Shown here: positions 26,195-35,871 of the stretch, piece by piece | Position numbering within the stretch: the first letter of the stretch is position 1 | How the letters are laid out: each line of letters starts with the position of its first letter | From: Grimontia celer | GTDB lineage: Bacteria; Pseudomonadota; Gammaproteobacteria; Enterobacterales; Vibrionaceae | DNA length: 64,000 nt | Reading direction: 5' to 3' | NCBI RefSeq assembly: GCF_900055185.1 | Contig: NZ_FIZX01000002.1 | Span: forward strand, 748,586 to 812,585 | Position numbers and translations under genes: made by a program | Notes under the pieces: generated by a model | Database searches by the model: none | What the model saw: only the letters and a program-made list of their open reading frames with translations | What the model was told of the DNA's origin: nothing

Positions 26195-26211
26195 TAAGAG
26201 CAGATGTCTAA

Positions 26212-26538
26212 CTCTTTGAATACTCAGAGTTACAATATTGGTCTGCAACTTGCTTTGTATCATGTCAGATTCACATCTTTCACCAAGGGAGCAATGAAGT
26301 GGGGAACGCAGTTGTGCTAACCAATTTTGATACGGCATATGCTGGTTATGGTTCTTTTACGACGATATCTTGCTCTCCTGATGTGATGAAGTATGACTAC
26401 TTTTGCCGCACTCAGGGCTGGCTTTAGCTGCTTATAGCAAACCTAAATTTCCACGTCATGGTAGAAGTGATTGGGGAGAATGCTGAAACTGGCATATCCG
26501 TGACCAGAGTAGAGGTACCCTGGGTTTTAACACTATAG
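26212..26538 (+). pseudogene. Possible gene remnant interrupted by a TAG
   Basis: One forward frame is open for 71 codons (26212-26424), stops at TAG (26425-26427), and continues for 36 codons to a second TAG (26536-26538). It gives protein-like text such as GSNEVGNAVVLTNFDTAYAG and MVEVIGENAETGISVTRVEV. There is no start codon with a ribosome site and I recognise no family. It may be a decayed gene or chance; the surrounding DNA is otherwise poor in open frames. Confidence 0.2.
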
Positions 26539-27173
26539 TGATGTGTTATGGAACAATTGACGTTGAGGAAATGTTCAAGCCATCTAACGGCGCGGATTAA
26601 TGTTGATTTGGTTTATAGTTACTGTTCTCTACAATTAAATATGTAATTAATTTTTCATTCGTTTCGCCTTAATTTAAAAAGTAGGTGATTTGTACTAACT
26701 TCTCTCCTAATGCTTTTTTAATGCTCTTTATTGAGTCACTTGTCCAATAAATAATAAATCGCGACTGAGGTCTGGTTTTATTATTTCATGCCTGTAATTT
26801 AGTAAATTATATCTTGTCTATGCTCGTACTATTGAATAATCATAATTATAAAATTTTAACGCTTATATAGTCTCCTCGTTCAAGGTTATTGGCATAGGCG
26901 TTTTAGCGACAAGCTGATAAGAGCCACTGAAAGCTTCTTCATGAGATTCTTCAGTGAGCATCTAAAAATACTAATAAATACATAACGTTGGTTGGCAAGG
27001 TTCTAAGGTGGTACAAGCTTAACAAGTGAATCATAGTTGAGTGTTATGCATTTTGTCGCAAGCATTTATGGCGAATTTCTTTTTGCATTTCATTGACCTT
27101 TTACTTGTTCTCTTCTTTTTCCCTCCAAAGTTCTTTTTGCTGTAAACACAGATTAATTAGCGATCTCTAACTT

Positions 27174-27202
27174 AGCCGTTTCTTAACGAAAGAAACCCGG
27201 CT
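27174..27202 (+). other. Leader hairpin upstream of tssB
   Basis: AGCCG pairs with CGGCT, and TTTCTT with AAGAAA inside it, followed by the T-rich stretch CTCGAGTTTGTTTTCC. It resembles an intrinsic terminator about 160 bp before tssB. It could therefore end stray upstream transcription or attenuate the T6SS message. Confidence 0.4.
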
Positions 27203-27363
27203 CGAGTTTGTTTTCCTTAATTTCTTCTGCGTCGTTTGTCGCAGAGGAGATTGGCTGCTTTAAAGTGTTTTTCTTTGATTGGAATAACACCTTCATGCGG
27301 CGTGAAATCGATGCTTAAACATGTTTAATCCGTAAAGTCTCTATAGCGAAAGGAGAGCGTAAA

Positions 27364-27876
27364 ATGGCGAAAGAGGGAAGTGTTGCTCCAAAAGAACGTA
27401 TTAACATTAAATACGTTCCAGCAACCGGCGATGCTCAGGCGGAGATTGAACTCCCGCTGAAAATGGTCGTTTTGGGCGACTTCAAAGGTCACCCAGAAGA
27501 CACCTCAATCGAAGAACGCGAAGCCGTTTCTGTCGATAAAAACAACTTCACCTCGGTCATGCGAGAGAGCAACCTTTCGGTGACTACTTCAGTGCCAAAC
27601 GTGATGACAGAAGAGGAAGGTCAAGATCTTCCTGTCGAATTGTCGTTCAAGTCTTTGGCGGATTTCTCCCCAGATTCAGTAGCAAACCAGGTACCTGAGC
27701 TGAAGAAGCTTGTTGAGCTTCGCGAAGCACTGGTTGCTCTCAAAGGCCCGCTAGGCAATATCCCTGCTTTCCGCGCCCGTCTTCAAGAGCTGCTGGCATC
27801 TGAAGATTCCCGCGAGAAATTACTCGCTGAACTGGAGCTGGTGGGTGCTGAAGAGCAACCGGCTGACGAACAGTAA
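27364..27876 (+). CDS. tssB: T6SS contractile sheath small subunit TssB/VipA
   Basis: A 170-residue small sheath protein that interlocks with TssC to form the cytoplasmic contractile tube. It shows the family N-terminus RINIKYVPATGDAQAEIELP, then LKMVVLGDFKG and the FKSLADFSPDSVANQVPELK block. LVALKGPLGNIPAFRARLQELL makes up the C-terminal helices. AAAGGAGAG precedes the ATG. It is the first gene of the T6SS run and is followed 29 bp later by tssC. The equivalent V. cholerae gene is vipA. Confidence 0.97.
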   Translation: MAKEGSVAPKERINIKYVPATGDAQAEIELPLKMVVLGDFKGHPEDTSIEEREAVSVDKNNFTSVMRESNLSVTTSVPNVMTEEEGQDLPVELSFKSLADFSPDSVANQVPELKKLVELREALVALKGPLGNIPAFRARLQELLASEDSREKLLAELELVGAEEQPADEQ

Positions 27877-27905
27877 TCAACGCAGAAGAGAAAAGGATTT
27901 TGTTA

Positions 27906-29378
27906 ATGTCCGTACAAGAGAAAACGCTTGAGAGTTCTGCCTATGAATCTGGCAGTCTGCTCGACGACATCATGGCTCAAACCCGCATGGCACCTAGCGA
28001 AGAAGGCTATGATGTTGCCAAAAAGGGTGTAGCTGCATTCATTGAAAACCTGATTGGTTCAGACCAGCAGGAAGAACCAGTCAATAAAGCTCTGGTAGAC
28101 CAGATGCTGGTTGAACTGGACAAGAAAATCAGTGCCCAGATGGATGAAATTCTCCACAGCGAGCCTGTTCAGCAAATGGAATCTTCATGGCGTGGCCTGA
28201 AGTTGCTGGTTGACCGCACTGATTTCCGCGAAAACATCAAAATTGAAGTGCTCCATGCTACGAAACAAGAACTGCTGGATGACTTTGAATTTGCTCCTGA
28301 GACTACGCAATCTGGTCTGTACAAGCATGTTTACTCAGCAGGTTATGGCCAGTTTGGTGGTGAACCAGTAGGTGCTATTGTTGGTAACTATGCGTTCACG
28401 CCAAGCACACCAGACATGAAGCTGCTGCAATATGTAGGTTCAGTAGGTGCAATGGCTCATGCGCCATTCCTGTCTTCAGTGGCACCTGAGTTCTTCGGTA
28501 TCGACTCTTTCGAAGAGTTGCCAAACCTGAAAGATCTGTCTGCTACCTTCGAAAGCCCGCGTTACACCAAATGGCGTTCACTGCGCGAGTCTGAAGATGC
28601 ACGCTACCTGGGTCTGACTGCGCCACGCTTCCTGTTGCGTGTTCCTTACGATCCAGTTGAAAACCCAATCACGTCTTTCAACTACCGCGAAAACGTATCC
28701 GATTCACATGAAAGCTACCTTTGGGGTAACACTGCGTTCGCACTGGCTTCACGTCTGACCGATAGCTTCGCGAAATACCGCTGGTGTCCGAACATCATTG
28801 GTCCACAAAGTGGCGGTGCAGTGGAAGATCTGCCTGTTCACCTGTTTGAATCACTGGGTGCGCTTCAAGCAAAAATCCCTACCGAAGTGCTTATCACTGA
28901 CCGCAAAGAATTTGAGCTGGCCGAAGAAGGCTTTATCTCTCTGACGATGCGTAAAGGCAGCGATAACGCCGCTTTCTTCTCTGCAAACTCTATCCAGAAG
29001 CCAAAAGTGTTCCCAAACACCAAAGAAGGCAAAGAAGCAGAGACCAACTACAAGCTGGGTACCCAGCTGCCATACATGATGATCATCAACCGTTTGGCGC
29101 ACTACATCAAAGTGCTGCAACGCGAACAGATCGGTTCTTGGAAAGAGCGCCAGGATCTTGAGCGCGAGCTGAACACTTGGGTTCGTCAATATGTGGCAGA
29201 TCAGGAAAACCCACCGGCAGAAGTCCGCAGCCGTCGTCCGCTTCGCGCAGCGAAAGTGGAAGTGATGGACGTGGAAGGCGATCCGGGTTGGTACCAGGTT
29301 TCTCTGGCTGTTCGTCCTCACTTCAAGTACATGGGCGCGAACTTCGAGCTGTCTTTGGTAGGCCGCCTGGATCAGTAA
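27906..29378 (+). CDS. tssC: T6SS contractile sheath large subunit TssC/VipB
   Basis: A 490-residue large sheath protein. Typical blocks are SSWRGLKLLVDRTDF, VGAMAHAPFLSSVAPEFFG, SPRYTKWRSLRESEDARYLG, FLLRVPYD, AFALASRLTDSFAKYRWCPN and the C-terminal PGWYQVSLAVRPHFKYMGA. ATG at 27906 is preferred to a TTG six bases upstream because AAGGA lies at normal distance from it. The N-terminus would carry the ClpV-recognition helix of VipB. It belongs to the same transcription unit as tssB. Confidence 0.97.
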   Translation: MSVQEKTLESSAYESGSLLDDIMAQTRMAPSEEGYDVAKKGVAAFIENLIGSDQQEEPVNKALVDQMLVELDKKISAQMDEILHSEPVQQMESSWRGLKLLVDRTDFRENIKIEVLHATKQELLDDFEFAPETTQSGLYKHVYSAGYGQFGGEPVGAIVGNYAFTPSTPDMKLLQYVGSVGAMAHAPFLSSVAPEFFGIDSFEELPNLKDLSATFESPRYTKWRSLRESEDARYLGLTAPRFLLRVPYDPVENPITSFNYRENVSDSHESYLWGNTAFALASRLTDSFAKYRWCPNIIGPQSGGAVEDLPVHLFESLGALQAKIPTEVLITDRKEFELAEEGFISLTMRKGSDNAAFFSANSIQKPKVFPNTKEGKEAETNYKLGTQLPYMMIINRLAHYIKVLQREQIGSWKERQDLERELNTWVRQYVADQENPPAEVRSRRPLRAAKVEVMDVEGDPGWYQVSLAVRPHFKYMGANFELSLVGRLDQ

Positions 29379-29381
29379 TCC

Positions 29382-29819
29382 ATGGCTGTACCTGACGCAG
29401 AGGACTCCGCGTACGGCGTCAGCTTCTTCCAACGGTTAGAAGCTGACGCACCAAAGCGGTCTGTCACTCAGGGACCAGATACCGATGAGGTTCTGCAGTC
29501 GTTGAAGAGAAATGTCACCAATCTTCTGAATGCGCGAATGGGAGAGTCCCTGAGTGCACCGGAGCTTGGATTGGTGGATTTCAACGATGCGTCCCTGAGT
29601 TCACATGACCTGGCTTTGCAGATACGCCGAGCCATTCGACGATGCATTGAAACTTATGAACCGCGGATAAAGAGCATGGAAATTCATGTACTACCGGATA
29701 ACGGATCTCCGTTAAATCTCAGGTTTCAAGTTACCGCATCAATCAATGCAGGAGCCTTGCACAGGAATGTGCAGATGGAACTTCTGTTGGATAGCAATCG
29801 AAAGTACAGAGTAGTTTAA
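29382..29819 (+). CDS. tssE: T6SS baseplate subunit TssE (gp25-like)
   Basis: A 145-residue homologue of phage T4 gp25, which nucleates sheath assembly on the baseplate. The core block is SLKRNVTNLLNARMGESLSAPELGLVDFND, followed by IRRAIRRCIETYEPRIKSMEI. The start ATG lies 3 bp after the tssC stop, and the stop lies directly before the GTG start of tssF with no gap, so translation is probably coupled along the baseplate genes. Confidence 0.93.
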   Translation: MAVPDAEDSAYGVSFFQRLEADAPKRSVTQGPDTDEVLQSLKRNVTNLLNARMGESLSAPELGLVDFNDASLSSHDLALQIRRAIRRCIETYEPRIKSMEIHVLPDNGSPLNLRFQVTASINAGALHRNVQMELLLDSNRKYRVV

Positions 29820-31586
29820 GTGTCACGGAATCGATTTTTCAGGGATGAGCTGGCGTTCTTGCGTGAGCAAGGCGTTGAATTTACAGAAGTCTACCCTCAG
29901 CTTGCCCGCTTTCTGAACAGCAGAAATACCGACCCGGATGTCGAGCGTTTGCTTGAGGGTTTTGCGTTTCTGACGGGAAGATTGCGCGAAAAAGTCGAAG
30001 ACGAATTTCCTGAACTGACTCACTCGATTATCAATATGCTGTGGCCGAACTATCTTCGTCCGGTCCCCAGCATCAGCATTGCACAATTCTCCCCAGACGA
30101 AAAAGCGCTGACTTACGCCCAACAAATCGAGAAAGGCACACAACTTGATGCCAATCCTGTGTTTGGCACTGTTTGTCATTTCAGAACCTGCCGTAATGTC
30201 GATATTTATCCATTGCGTCGCGACAAAGTTTCTACCGTCCATACCCGAGATGCATCGCTGGTTGATGTGGAGCTGACGATTCTCGGTGACCAAATGGCAG
30301 GGCAGTTGGGGTTGAACTCACTGCGTTTCTTCCTTGGCGGGGAAACCTACAGTGCTGAAATGCTTTATCTCTGGTTGAGTCATTACCTCGATAAAGTGGA
30401 AGTGGTGACTGGCGACAAAGTTGTCATTTTACCCAAAAACAGCTTCAGAGCCGTAGGCTTTGACAGTGATGATGCCATCTTGCCGTACCCGAAAAACGTC
30501 TATGAAGGTTACCGCATTTTGCAGGAATATCTCTCGTTTCCTGAAGCCTATCTGTTTTTCGATGTCCCCAATCTTGGCAAGTTTGTCCCCGTGGAAGCGC
30601 AAGGCAAAATCACACTGAGATTCAGCTTCTCAAAAACGCTTCCGCCAGATGTTCGCGTGAAAGATGAAAGCTTCGAGCTCTACTGCACGCCAATCATCAA
30701 CCTCTTTTCTCACGATGCAGATCCGATTGATCTCAACGGGAAAAGCACTGAATACAAGATTACCCCTTCCAGCCGTTATGCATCTCACTACGAAATATTC
30801 AGTGTGGATTTGGTTCAGGGCTGGCAGGAAAACAATGTAGGACGCATTCGCGGTCAGGTTCGCACCTATACGCCATTTGAAAGCTTTCAGCATGAAATCG
30901 AACGTGCGCGCGACAGAAAAGCGCTCTACTACCGCGTTCGTGTGAAAGACAGTGTTCATACCGATGGCTTTGATCACCACATTTCTTTCGTCCGAAGCGA
31001 TGAGACCGAGTGTGTGGATTTCAGCGAGGCGATCTCTCTAAGTTTGACCTGCACAAACCGTCAATTGCCTTTGGAGCTAGGAAAAGGCGATATCAGTATC
31101 CCGACGGATTCCTCTCCCGCGTATGCAAAGTTCAGCAACCTGACCGAACCGACTGCGCCTATGCGGCCAATGCTTGATGGCACCTTACTTTGGACGCTGA
31201 TTTCCAATTTGTCGCTTAACTATCTGTCGTTACTTTCCAAGGATGCACTCTCTTCAGTTTTGCGAGCATATGACTTCCGCGCCCTGGTTGACCGTCAGGC
31301 AGAGCGTGTATCACGCCAGCGTTTGGATGGCATTGTCGATATCCAATCCAAGCCGATCGAAAAACTCATTCGTGGACTTCCGGTTCGCGGATTGCGTTCA
31401 GAAATCACCTTAACCCAAAGTGCGTTTGGCTCTGAGGGCGAGCTTTACATTTTCGGCACCGTACTCAGCCGATTCTTCTCACTTTACGCCAGCATCAACT
31501 CCTTCCACGAGTTGGTGATCATCAATGCTGATAATCAGGAAAGGTATACATGGGGCATTCAGAACGGACAGCAACCTCTGATATAG
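29820..31586 (+). CDS. tssF: T6SS baseplate subunit TssF/VasA
   Basis: A 588-residue baseplate wedge protein, the standard TssF length. It opens with FFRDELAFLREQGVEFTEVYPQLARFL and DPDVERLLEGFAFLTGRLREKVEDEFPELT, both strongly typical. Later blocks include TYTPFES and LSLNYLSLL with RGLPVRG near residues 460-545. It begins with GTG immediately after the tssE stop. Its 3' end overlaps tssG by 37 bp. Confidence 0.96.
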   Translation: MSRNRFFRDELAFLREQGVEFTEVYPQLARFLNSRNTDPDVERLLEGFAFLTGRLREKVEDEFPELTHSIINMLWPNYLRPVPSISIAQFSPDEKALTYAQQIEKGTQLDANPVFGTVCHFRTCRNVDIYPLRRDKVSTVHTRDASLVDVELTILGDQMAGQLGLNSLRFFLGGETYSAEMLYLWLSHYLDKVEVVTGDKVVILPKNSFRAVGFDSDDAILPYPKNVYEGYRILQEYLSFPEAYLFFDVPNLGKFVPVEAQGKITLRFSFSKTLPPDVRVKDESFELYCTPIINLFSHDADPIDLNGKSTEYKITPSSRYASHYEIFSVDLVQGWQENNVGRIRGQVRTYTPFESFQHEIERARDRKALYYRVRVKDSVHTDGFDHHISFVRSDETECVDFSEAISLSLTCTNRQLPLELGKGDISIPTDSSPAYAKFSNLTEPTAPMRPMLDGTLLWTLISNLSLNYLSLLSKDALSSVLRAYDFRALVDRQAERVSRQRLDGIVDIQSKPIEKLIRGLPVRGLRSEITLTQSAFGSEGELYIFGTVLSRFFSLYASINSFHELVIINADNQERYTWGIQNGQQPLI

Positions 31587-32593
31587 AGGAAACTGTTGCC
31601 CCTGACTTTCATGAAAAGGACGGGGGCGATAACAAGGGATCGGGCCTGCCTAAAAACGTCAGAGCCTACAACTTCTATCAGTTGGTGGAGCTTATGCACC
31701 ACCTCAACGATTTGGATCCGGAAAGTGAAAAGTCGACCTCCAGCAAGCTGCTGTTTGGTAACCATCCTGGTCTAGGTTTTGCTGCCAGCGATGTTACCGC
31801 GCTGGAAGAAGTGAACGGTGACCGCTATCGCCTTGAAACCACATTCCTTGGAATGAGTGGTGCACAATCGCCACTCCCTGGCTTCTTCCTCGAAGAAATA
31901 CTGACTGAGAGCGAGGAAACGGGCCTTAGAAAACCGTTTCTGGATTTCTTCAACCACCGAATTATCACGCTGGTTTACCAAATCTGGCGCAAGTATCGCT
32001 ACTACATCCGTTTCCGTGAAGATGCTTCAGATGCCTTTTCTGCACAGCTTTTCGCTCTGGTTGGATTGGCTGACAGTGACCTTCGCGGAGAGACCCCGAT
32101 TAACTGGTGCAAGATGCTGTCTTACGCCGGCATGTTGGCAGGACGTAGTCGCTCACCTCAAGTGGTCTCCGGCATCATCGCGCATTGCTTTGATTTGGAA
32201 GATGTCACCATCCGCCAATGGGAATTGCGTCATGTCGATATTCCCCAAGAGCAAAAAATGAGTCTGGGGATGGCCAATGTGGCGTTGGGCATGGACACCG
32301 TGATTGGCGACAAAGTCGCTGACCGAAGCGGAAAATTCGTCATCTGTATTAATGGACTCACGCAAGCGCGCTTTCGCGATTTTCTCCCCTCTGGCAAGGA
32401 ATACATGCCTCTGCTGACCTTGGTGGAGTTCGTGCTGCGAGAGCAAATGGCTTTTGATTTGGAACTTGGTTTGAAGCCTGACCAGGCACCGCCGATGCGT
32501 CTTTCAGCGCAAAACCCGGCATCGCTAGGTTGGTCGTCCTTCACGGGCGAATTAGACCGACCGCGCATGGTGCGCATCCAGGCCAGGCAGTAG
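31550..32593 (+). CDS. tssG: T6SS baseplate subunit TssG/VasB
   Basis: A 347-residue partner of TssF in the baseplate wedge. Typical stretches are NFYQLVELMHHL, LLFGNHPGLGFAASDV, TTFLGMSGAQSPLPGFFLEEIL, FLDFFNHRIITLVYQIWRKYRY and LGMDTVIGDKVADRSGKFVI. The ATG at 31550 lies inside the end of tssF and has AGGAAAGG upstream, which supports coupled translation. The N-terminal 35 residues are acidic and variable. Confidence 0.95.
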   Translation: MGHSERTATSDIEETVAPDFHEKDGGDNKGSGLPKNVRAYNFYQLVELMHHLNDLDPESEKSTSSKLLFGNHPGLGFAASDVTALEEVNGDRYRLETTFLGMSGAQSPLPGFFLEEILTESEETGLRKPFLDFFNHRIITLVYQIWRKYRYYIRFREDASDAFSAQLFALVGLADSDLRGETPINWCKMLSYAGMLAGRSRSPQVVSGIIAHCFDLEDVTIRQWELRHVDIPQEQKMSLGMANVALGMDTVIGDKVADRSGKFVICINGLTQARFRDFLPSGKEYMPLLTLVEFVLREQMAFDLELGLKPDQAPPMRLSAQNPASLGWSSFTGELDRPRMVRIQARQ

Positions 32594-32601
32594 AGGGAAA
32601 T

Positions 32602-34053
32602 ATGTCTCAACACTATCCCAAGATAGAACAGGAATCGCAGTTGCAGCAGGCAACACTCACGGTAACCAACACCCAGCACTTAGAGGCAGGTTTGTCCGCC
32701 ACGCATGTGTTTACCAATGAAGGTGGCTCAATTGGTTCCAGCGGTGCCGACGAGTGGAACTTGATCGACAGAGAAGGCCGCGTGTTCCCGCATCACGCAG
32801 AGATCGTTGAAATCGATGGCGAGCTTTGTCTGCTTGATGTTCGCGGCGCCAGCTACATGAATGGCGCCACGATTCCCGTCGGCGCAGGCAAATCAGCGCG
32901 TTTGAAAGACAACGACATGGTGCTGATTGGTCCTTATCAAATCCGCATTCATTTAAGTGCCGCGGGCTCAGACGGTTCGGCGAATCAGCATGGATTAGAG
33001 AATGTCTTTCTGACAGAAAAAGACGCGACGCAGATTGGCGCTGAGCGTGACGATAGCGACGTTGAAAATCCCGATGATGCAGTGATTGATGACCCTTTGG
33101 CCGCCCTTGAAGCTGCCACTCCCCAAATTTCTTCTGGTGATGATCCACTGAGTGAACACCAGGAAATGTCTGCCGAGCAGTTGAAAGAAAGCTACCTGCT
33201 GGCAAAAGACACCGAATGGCACGGCGCAGAGAAAACCGTGCATGCAGACAGCGAATACGAAATGAGTTCAGCGATTACGCTGAAACGGACTTTACCCTAT
33301 GAGGATGCCCTGATGGATGACAAAACCCTTGAACGCCTGGAACAAGAAGTAGGGCGAGACTACGCAAATGCTGACAAGCCAGAAAATGCATACGGCGAAA
33401 ACGGATTCAGTGGTTATGCATCGGGAGAATATGGGAGTGAGGCCTCTGCAGAAGATGGCAATCATTTGGTAACAGGTCCTATCTTCCGTGGTCTTGGCGT
33501 TCAAGCGGGTAACAGCAGCAACATGGCTGAAATGCAGGCACTGTCGGAAGAGATGGGTGCTTCACTGCAATCTGCCATCCGTGGCCTTTTGGCGCTGCAT
33601 CAGCAGGTCGAAGAAAGCCGCTTTGGCATGATGAACAAGAACCTTCAACCGATTGAAGACAACCCGCTTCGTCTTGGTCTGCCTTATGAAGAAACGGTTG
33701 AAACCATGTTCGATCGCGACCGCAGTATGGTTCACCTGTCTGCCCCTTCTGCGATTAGCGAAAGCCTGACTAACATCCAACACCACAACGAGGCTGTGCA
33801 AAGCGCAACCGTGGAAGCACTGGGTCAGATTCTCCGCGCGTTCTCGCCGGAAGTGCTGATGCGTCGATTCAGCGCTTATCGCCGTCCTGGCGAAGTGTCA
33901 CCAGAATCCGCAGATGCCTGGGCATGGAACATGTACAAAAACTATTACAAAGAGCTGACTTCCGACCGCCAGCGCGGTTTTGAAAAGCTGTTCTGGGAAA
34001 TTTTTGATCAGGCTTACGACCGAAAGATTCGTGAGAAACAACTGGAGGTATAA
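32602..34053 (+). CDS. tagH: T6SS FHA domain protein (TagH/VasC)
   Basis: A 484-residue accessory protein. The FHA phosphothreonine-binding domain spans about residues 30-115, with GSIGSSGADEWNL, HHAEIVEIDG and ASYMNGATI as its strand motifs. The middle is acidic and variable. The C-terminal domain (from about 290) contains LLALHQQVEESRFGMMNKNLQPIEDNPLR and KAYRRPGEV-like text typical of T6SS FHA proteins. ATG at 32602 follows GAGGGAAAT; an upstream frame extension into tssG has no ribosome site. It may respond to threonine phosphorylation, but no PpkA/PppA kinase-phosphatase pair is present in the window. Confidence 0.9.
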   Translation: MSQHYPKIEQESQLQQATLTVTNTQHLEAGLSATHVFTNEGGSIGSSGADEWNLIDREGRVFPHHAEIVEIDGELCLLDVRGASYMNGATIPVGAGKSARLKDNDMVLIGPYQIRIHLSAAGSDGSANQHGLENVFLTEKDATQIGAERDDSDVENPDDAVIDDPLAALEAATPQISSGDDPLSEHQEMSAEQLKESYLLAKDTEWHGAEKTVHADSEYEMSSAITLKRTLPYEDALMDDKTLERLEQEVGRDYANADKPENAYGENGFSGYASGEYGSEASAEDGNHLVTGPIFRGLGVQAGNSSNMAEMQALSEEMGASLQSAIRGLLALHQQVEESRFGMMNKNLQPIEDNPLRLGLPYEETVETMFDRDRSMVHLSAPSAISESLTNIQHHNEAVQSATVEALGQILRAFSPEVLMRRFSAYRRPGEVSPESADAWAWNMYKNYYKELTSDRQRGFEKLFWEIFDQAYDRKIREKQLEV

Positions 34054-34057
34054 GGCG

Positions 34058-34531
34058 ATGAAACGTCTGCTAGGTTGCTTTCTGCTATTCACGCTTTTCG
34101 GTTGTTCGAGCAGTGATGACGCACTGCCAAAAGATCAACCGACAACGGTGACGTTCAGTTTGGTGGCGACGCAAAAGGTCAATCCCAACATCAGTGGCGA
34201 TGCGACACCGATTGAAGTGCAGGTCTTTGAACTGGAAGACGACTCCATGTTTCTGGCGTCCGGCTTTGACCAACTGGCAGGCGATGCTGAAGCCGCGCTG
34301 AAAAGTAATTACGTCGACCACCGGGATTTCTCTTTGATTCCGGGGCAATTCAAATTTATCGACCATTTCCAGATTGATGAAAGTACGCGCTACATCTCCG
34401 TGATGGCGCGCTTCTCTGACCCAGATGTCAGTGATTGGAAGAAAGTCGTTAAGGTCCTGCCGGTTGGTCGGGTTTACCACCTGCTTATGTACTTCGATGG
34501 CACCGAAGTCGTTCTGGATAAAGTGGAGTAA
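34058..34531 (+). CDS. tssJ: T6SS outer membrane lipoprotein TssJ/VasD
   Basis: A 157-residue lipoprotein with the lipobox LFGC (lipidated Cys16) after a short hydrophobic signal. The body has the TssJ beta-sandwich pattern: VTFSLVATQKVNPNISGDATPIEVQVFEL and YISVMARFSDPDVSDWKKVVKV. It anchors the TssM periplasmic domain to the outer membrane. ATG at 34058 lies 4 bp after tagH. An upstream start inside tagH is rejected because it would spoil the signal peptide. Confidence 0.93.
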   Translation: MKRLLGCFLLFTLFGCSSSDDALPKDQPTTVTFSLVATQKVNPNISGDATPIEVQVFELEDDSMFLASGFDQLAGDAEAALKSNYVDHRDFSLIPGQFKFIDHFQIDESTRYISVMARFSDPDVSDWKKVVKVLPVGRVYHLLMYFDGTEVVLDKVE

Positions 34532-34533
34532 AG

Positions 34534-35868
34534 ATGTCAGCGAGAAACCGGGTTGTCTGGAACGAAGGGCTTTTTGTTAAGCCGCAGCATTTTCAACAGC
34601 AGCAGCGTAATTTGGAATATCAGCTGGATGAGCGCGTAGGCTCTGTCAGCCGTTATCTCTATGGCCTGACTGAAATGACGCTGAACGCGGAGTATCTGAG
34701 CTTTGGTCGTATAGCGCTCGATAGTGCATCAGGCGTGATGCCTGACGGGACTGTCTTCCGCATTCCTCAGGAAGACATGCAACCAGAAGCGCTGGAAGTG
34801 GTCGATAGTTCGCTGGCGAATCAGATTGTCTATCTTGCAATTCCGCTTCGCAGTGATTCGATCACCGAAGTGACCTGGCCGGAAGGCGCAGGTTCAGGTC
34901 GATACACTTCTGTCAGTCAGGAAGTGCGTGATATTCACACCTTCCAAGGCGACATGGCACCGATTGATGTGAGTCCGGTTTGCCTGCGTTTGATGCTGGA
35001 AAAAGAAGACCGCAGTGCATACGCCTCCATCGCGATTGCCCGCATTCTGGAAAAGCGTCCTGACGGCAGCGTGTTGCTCGATGACAGCTTTGTACCATGT
35101 CACTTGAACGTTGGTGCAGTGTCCGTGCTTCATCGTTTTATTGGCGAAATGGCGGGACTGATGCGTGAACGTGCAAAGAACATTTCCCAACGTATCGGCG
35201 CGCCAAGCCAAGGTGGTGTGGCAGATGTTTCCGACTTTATGTTGCTTCAATCGTTGAATCGCATGCAGCCGCAACTCCAACATCTGTCGCGACTGCGTAG
35301 CCTTCACCCTGAAAGACTGTATGAAGCTTTGTCTTCCATGTGTGGTGAGTTGGCAACCTTCACAGATGAAAGCCGCATGGCACCCGAGTTTGGTAGTTAT
35401 CAGCACGACATGCCGGTTTCTTCATTCAAGCCGGTGATGACCAGACTTCGTCAGTCTCTCAGCATTGTGCTGGAGCCGCGTGCGGTCTCTATTCAACTTC
35501 ATCAACGCAAGTACGGCCTTATGGTGGCACCGCTTCAGGATCCTTCGCTGGTCCGCGATGCCGACTTCATTCTGGCAGTGCGCGCTCGCATGCCAATGGA
35601 AGAGCTTCGCAAGCTGTTTGTACAGCAAACCAAAGTGGCTTCCGTGGAAAAAATCCGCGAACTCATCTCACTGCAATTGCCAGGCATTCCGGTTTCTCCG
35701 TTGCCGGTTGCACCACGCCAGTTGCCTTACCACGCGGGATACACCTATTACCAGCTGGATAAAACCAGCGCTGCCTGGGCGATGTTGGCCAATGCCAGCG
35801 GTTTCGCCTTCCACGTCGCCGGTAACTTCCCGGATCTCGACCTGCAATTCTGGGCAATAAGGAGCTAA
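34534..35868 (+). CDS. tssK: T6SS baseplate-membrane connector TssK/VasE
   Basis: A 444-residue trimeric connector. It opens with the diagnostic RVVWNEGLFVKPQHFQQQQR. It continues with LFRIPQEDMQP-type text, LRLMLEKEDRSAYASIAIARI and HRFIGEMAGLMRERAKNIS, and ends with LPYHAGYTYYQLDKTSAAW. It links the baseplate (TssEFG) to TssL and TssM. It begins 2 bp after tssJ and is followed by tssL after 3 bp. Confidence 0.96.
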   Translation: MSARNRVVWNEGLFVKPQHFQQQQRNLEYQLDERVGSVSRYLYGLTEMTLNAEYLSFGRIALDSASGVMPDGTVFRIPQEDMQPEALEVVDSSLANQIVYLAIPLRSDSITEVTWPEGAGSGRYTSVSQEVRDIHTFQGDMAPIDVSPVCLRLMLEKEDRSAYASIAIARILEKRPDGSVLLDDSFVPCHLNVGAVSVLHRFIGEMAGLMRERAKNISQRIGAPSQGGVADVSDFMLLQSLNRMQPQLQHLSRLRSLHPERLYEALSSMCGELATFTDESRMAPEFGSYQHDMPVSSFKPVMTRLRQSLSIVLEPRAVSIQLHQRKYGLMVAPLQDPSLVRDADFILAVRARMPMEELRKLFVQQTKVASVEKIRELISLQLPGIPVSPLPVAPRQLPYHAGYTYYQLDKTSAAWAMLANASGFAFHVAGNFPDLDLQFWAIRS

Positions 35869-35871
35869 GCC

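Larger units (their letters stand above)
25978..27363. other. Long AT-rich intergenic region upstream of the T6SS cluster
   Basis: No confident gene lies in this 1386-bp stretch. It becomes strongly AT-rich from about 26640. It contains a complex hairpin (26143-26194), a possible decayed reading frame (26212-26538) and a hairpin in the T6SS leader (27174-27202). The T6SS promoter must lie here, but I could not find a convincing sigma-54 GG-N10-GC site. The AT-richness would suit H-NS silencing (inference). AAAGGAGAG just before 27364 is the tssB ribosome site. Confidence 0.6.

Noticed and set aside
26880-27363. Sigma-54 promoter for the T6SS operon
   Set aside because: Several TGGC and TTGC pairs were checked, but none has the required 10-base spacing between GG and GC.
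28851-29432. 193-codon minus-strand frame within tssC
   Set aside because: It is the antisense shadow of a certain sheath gene.
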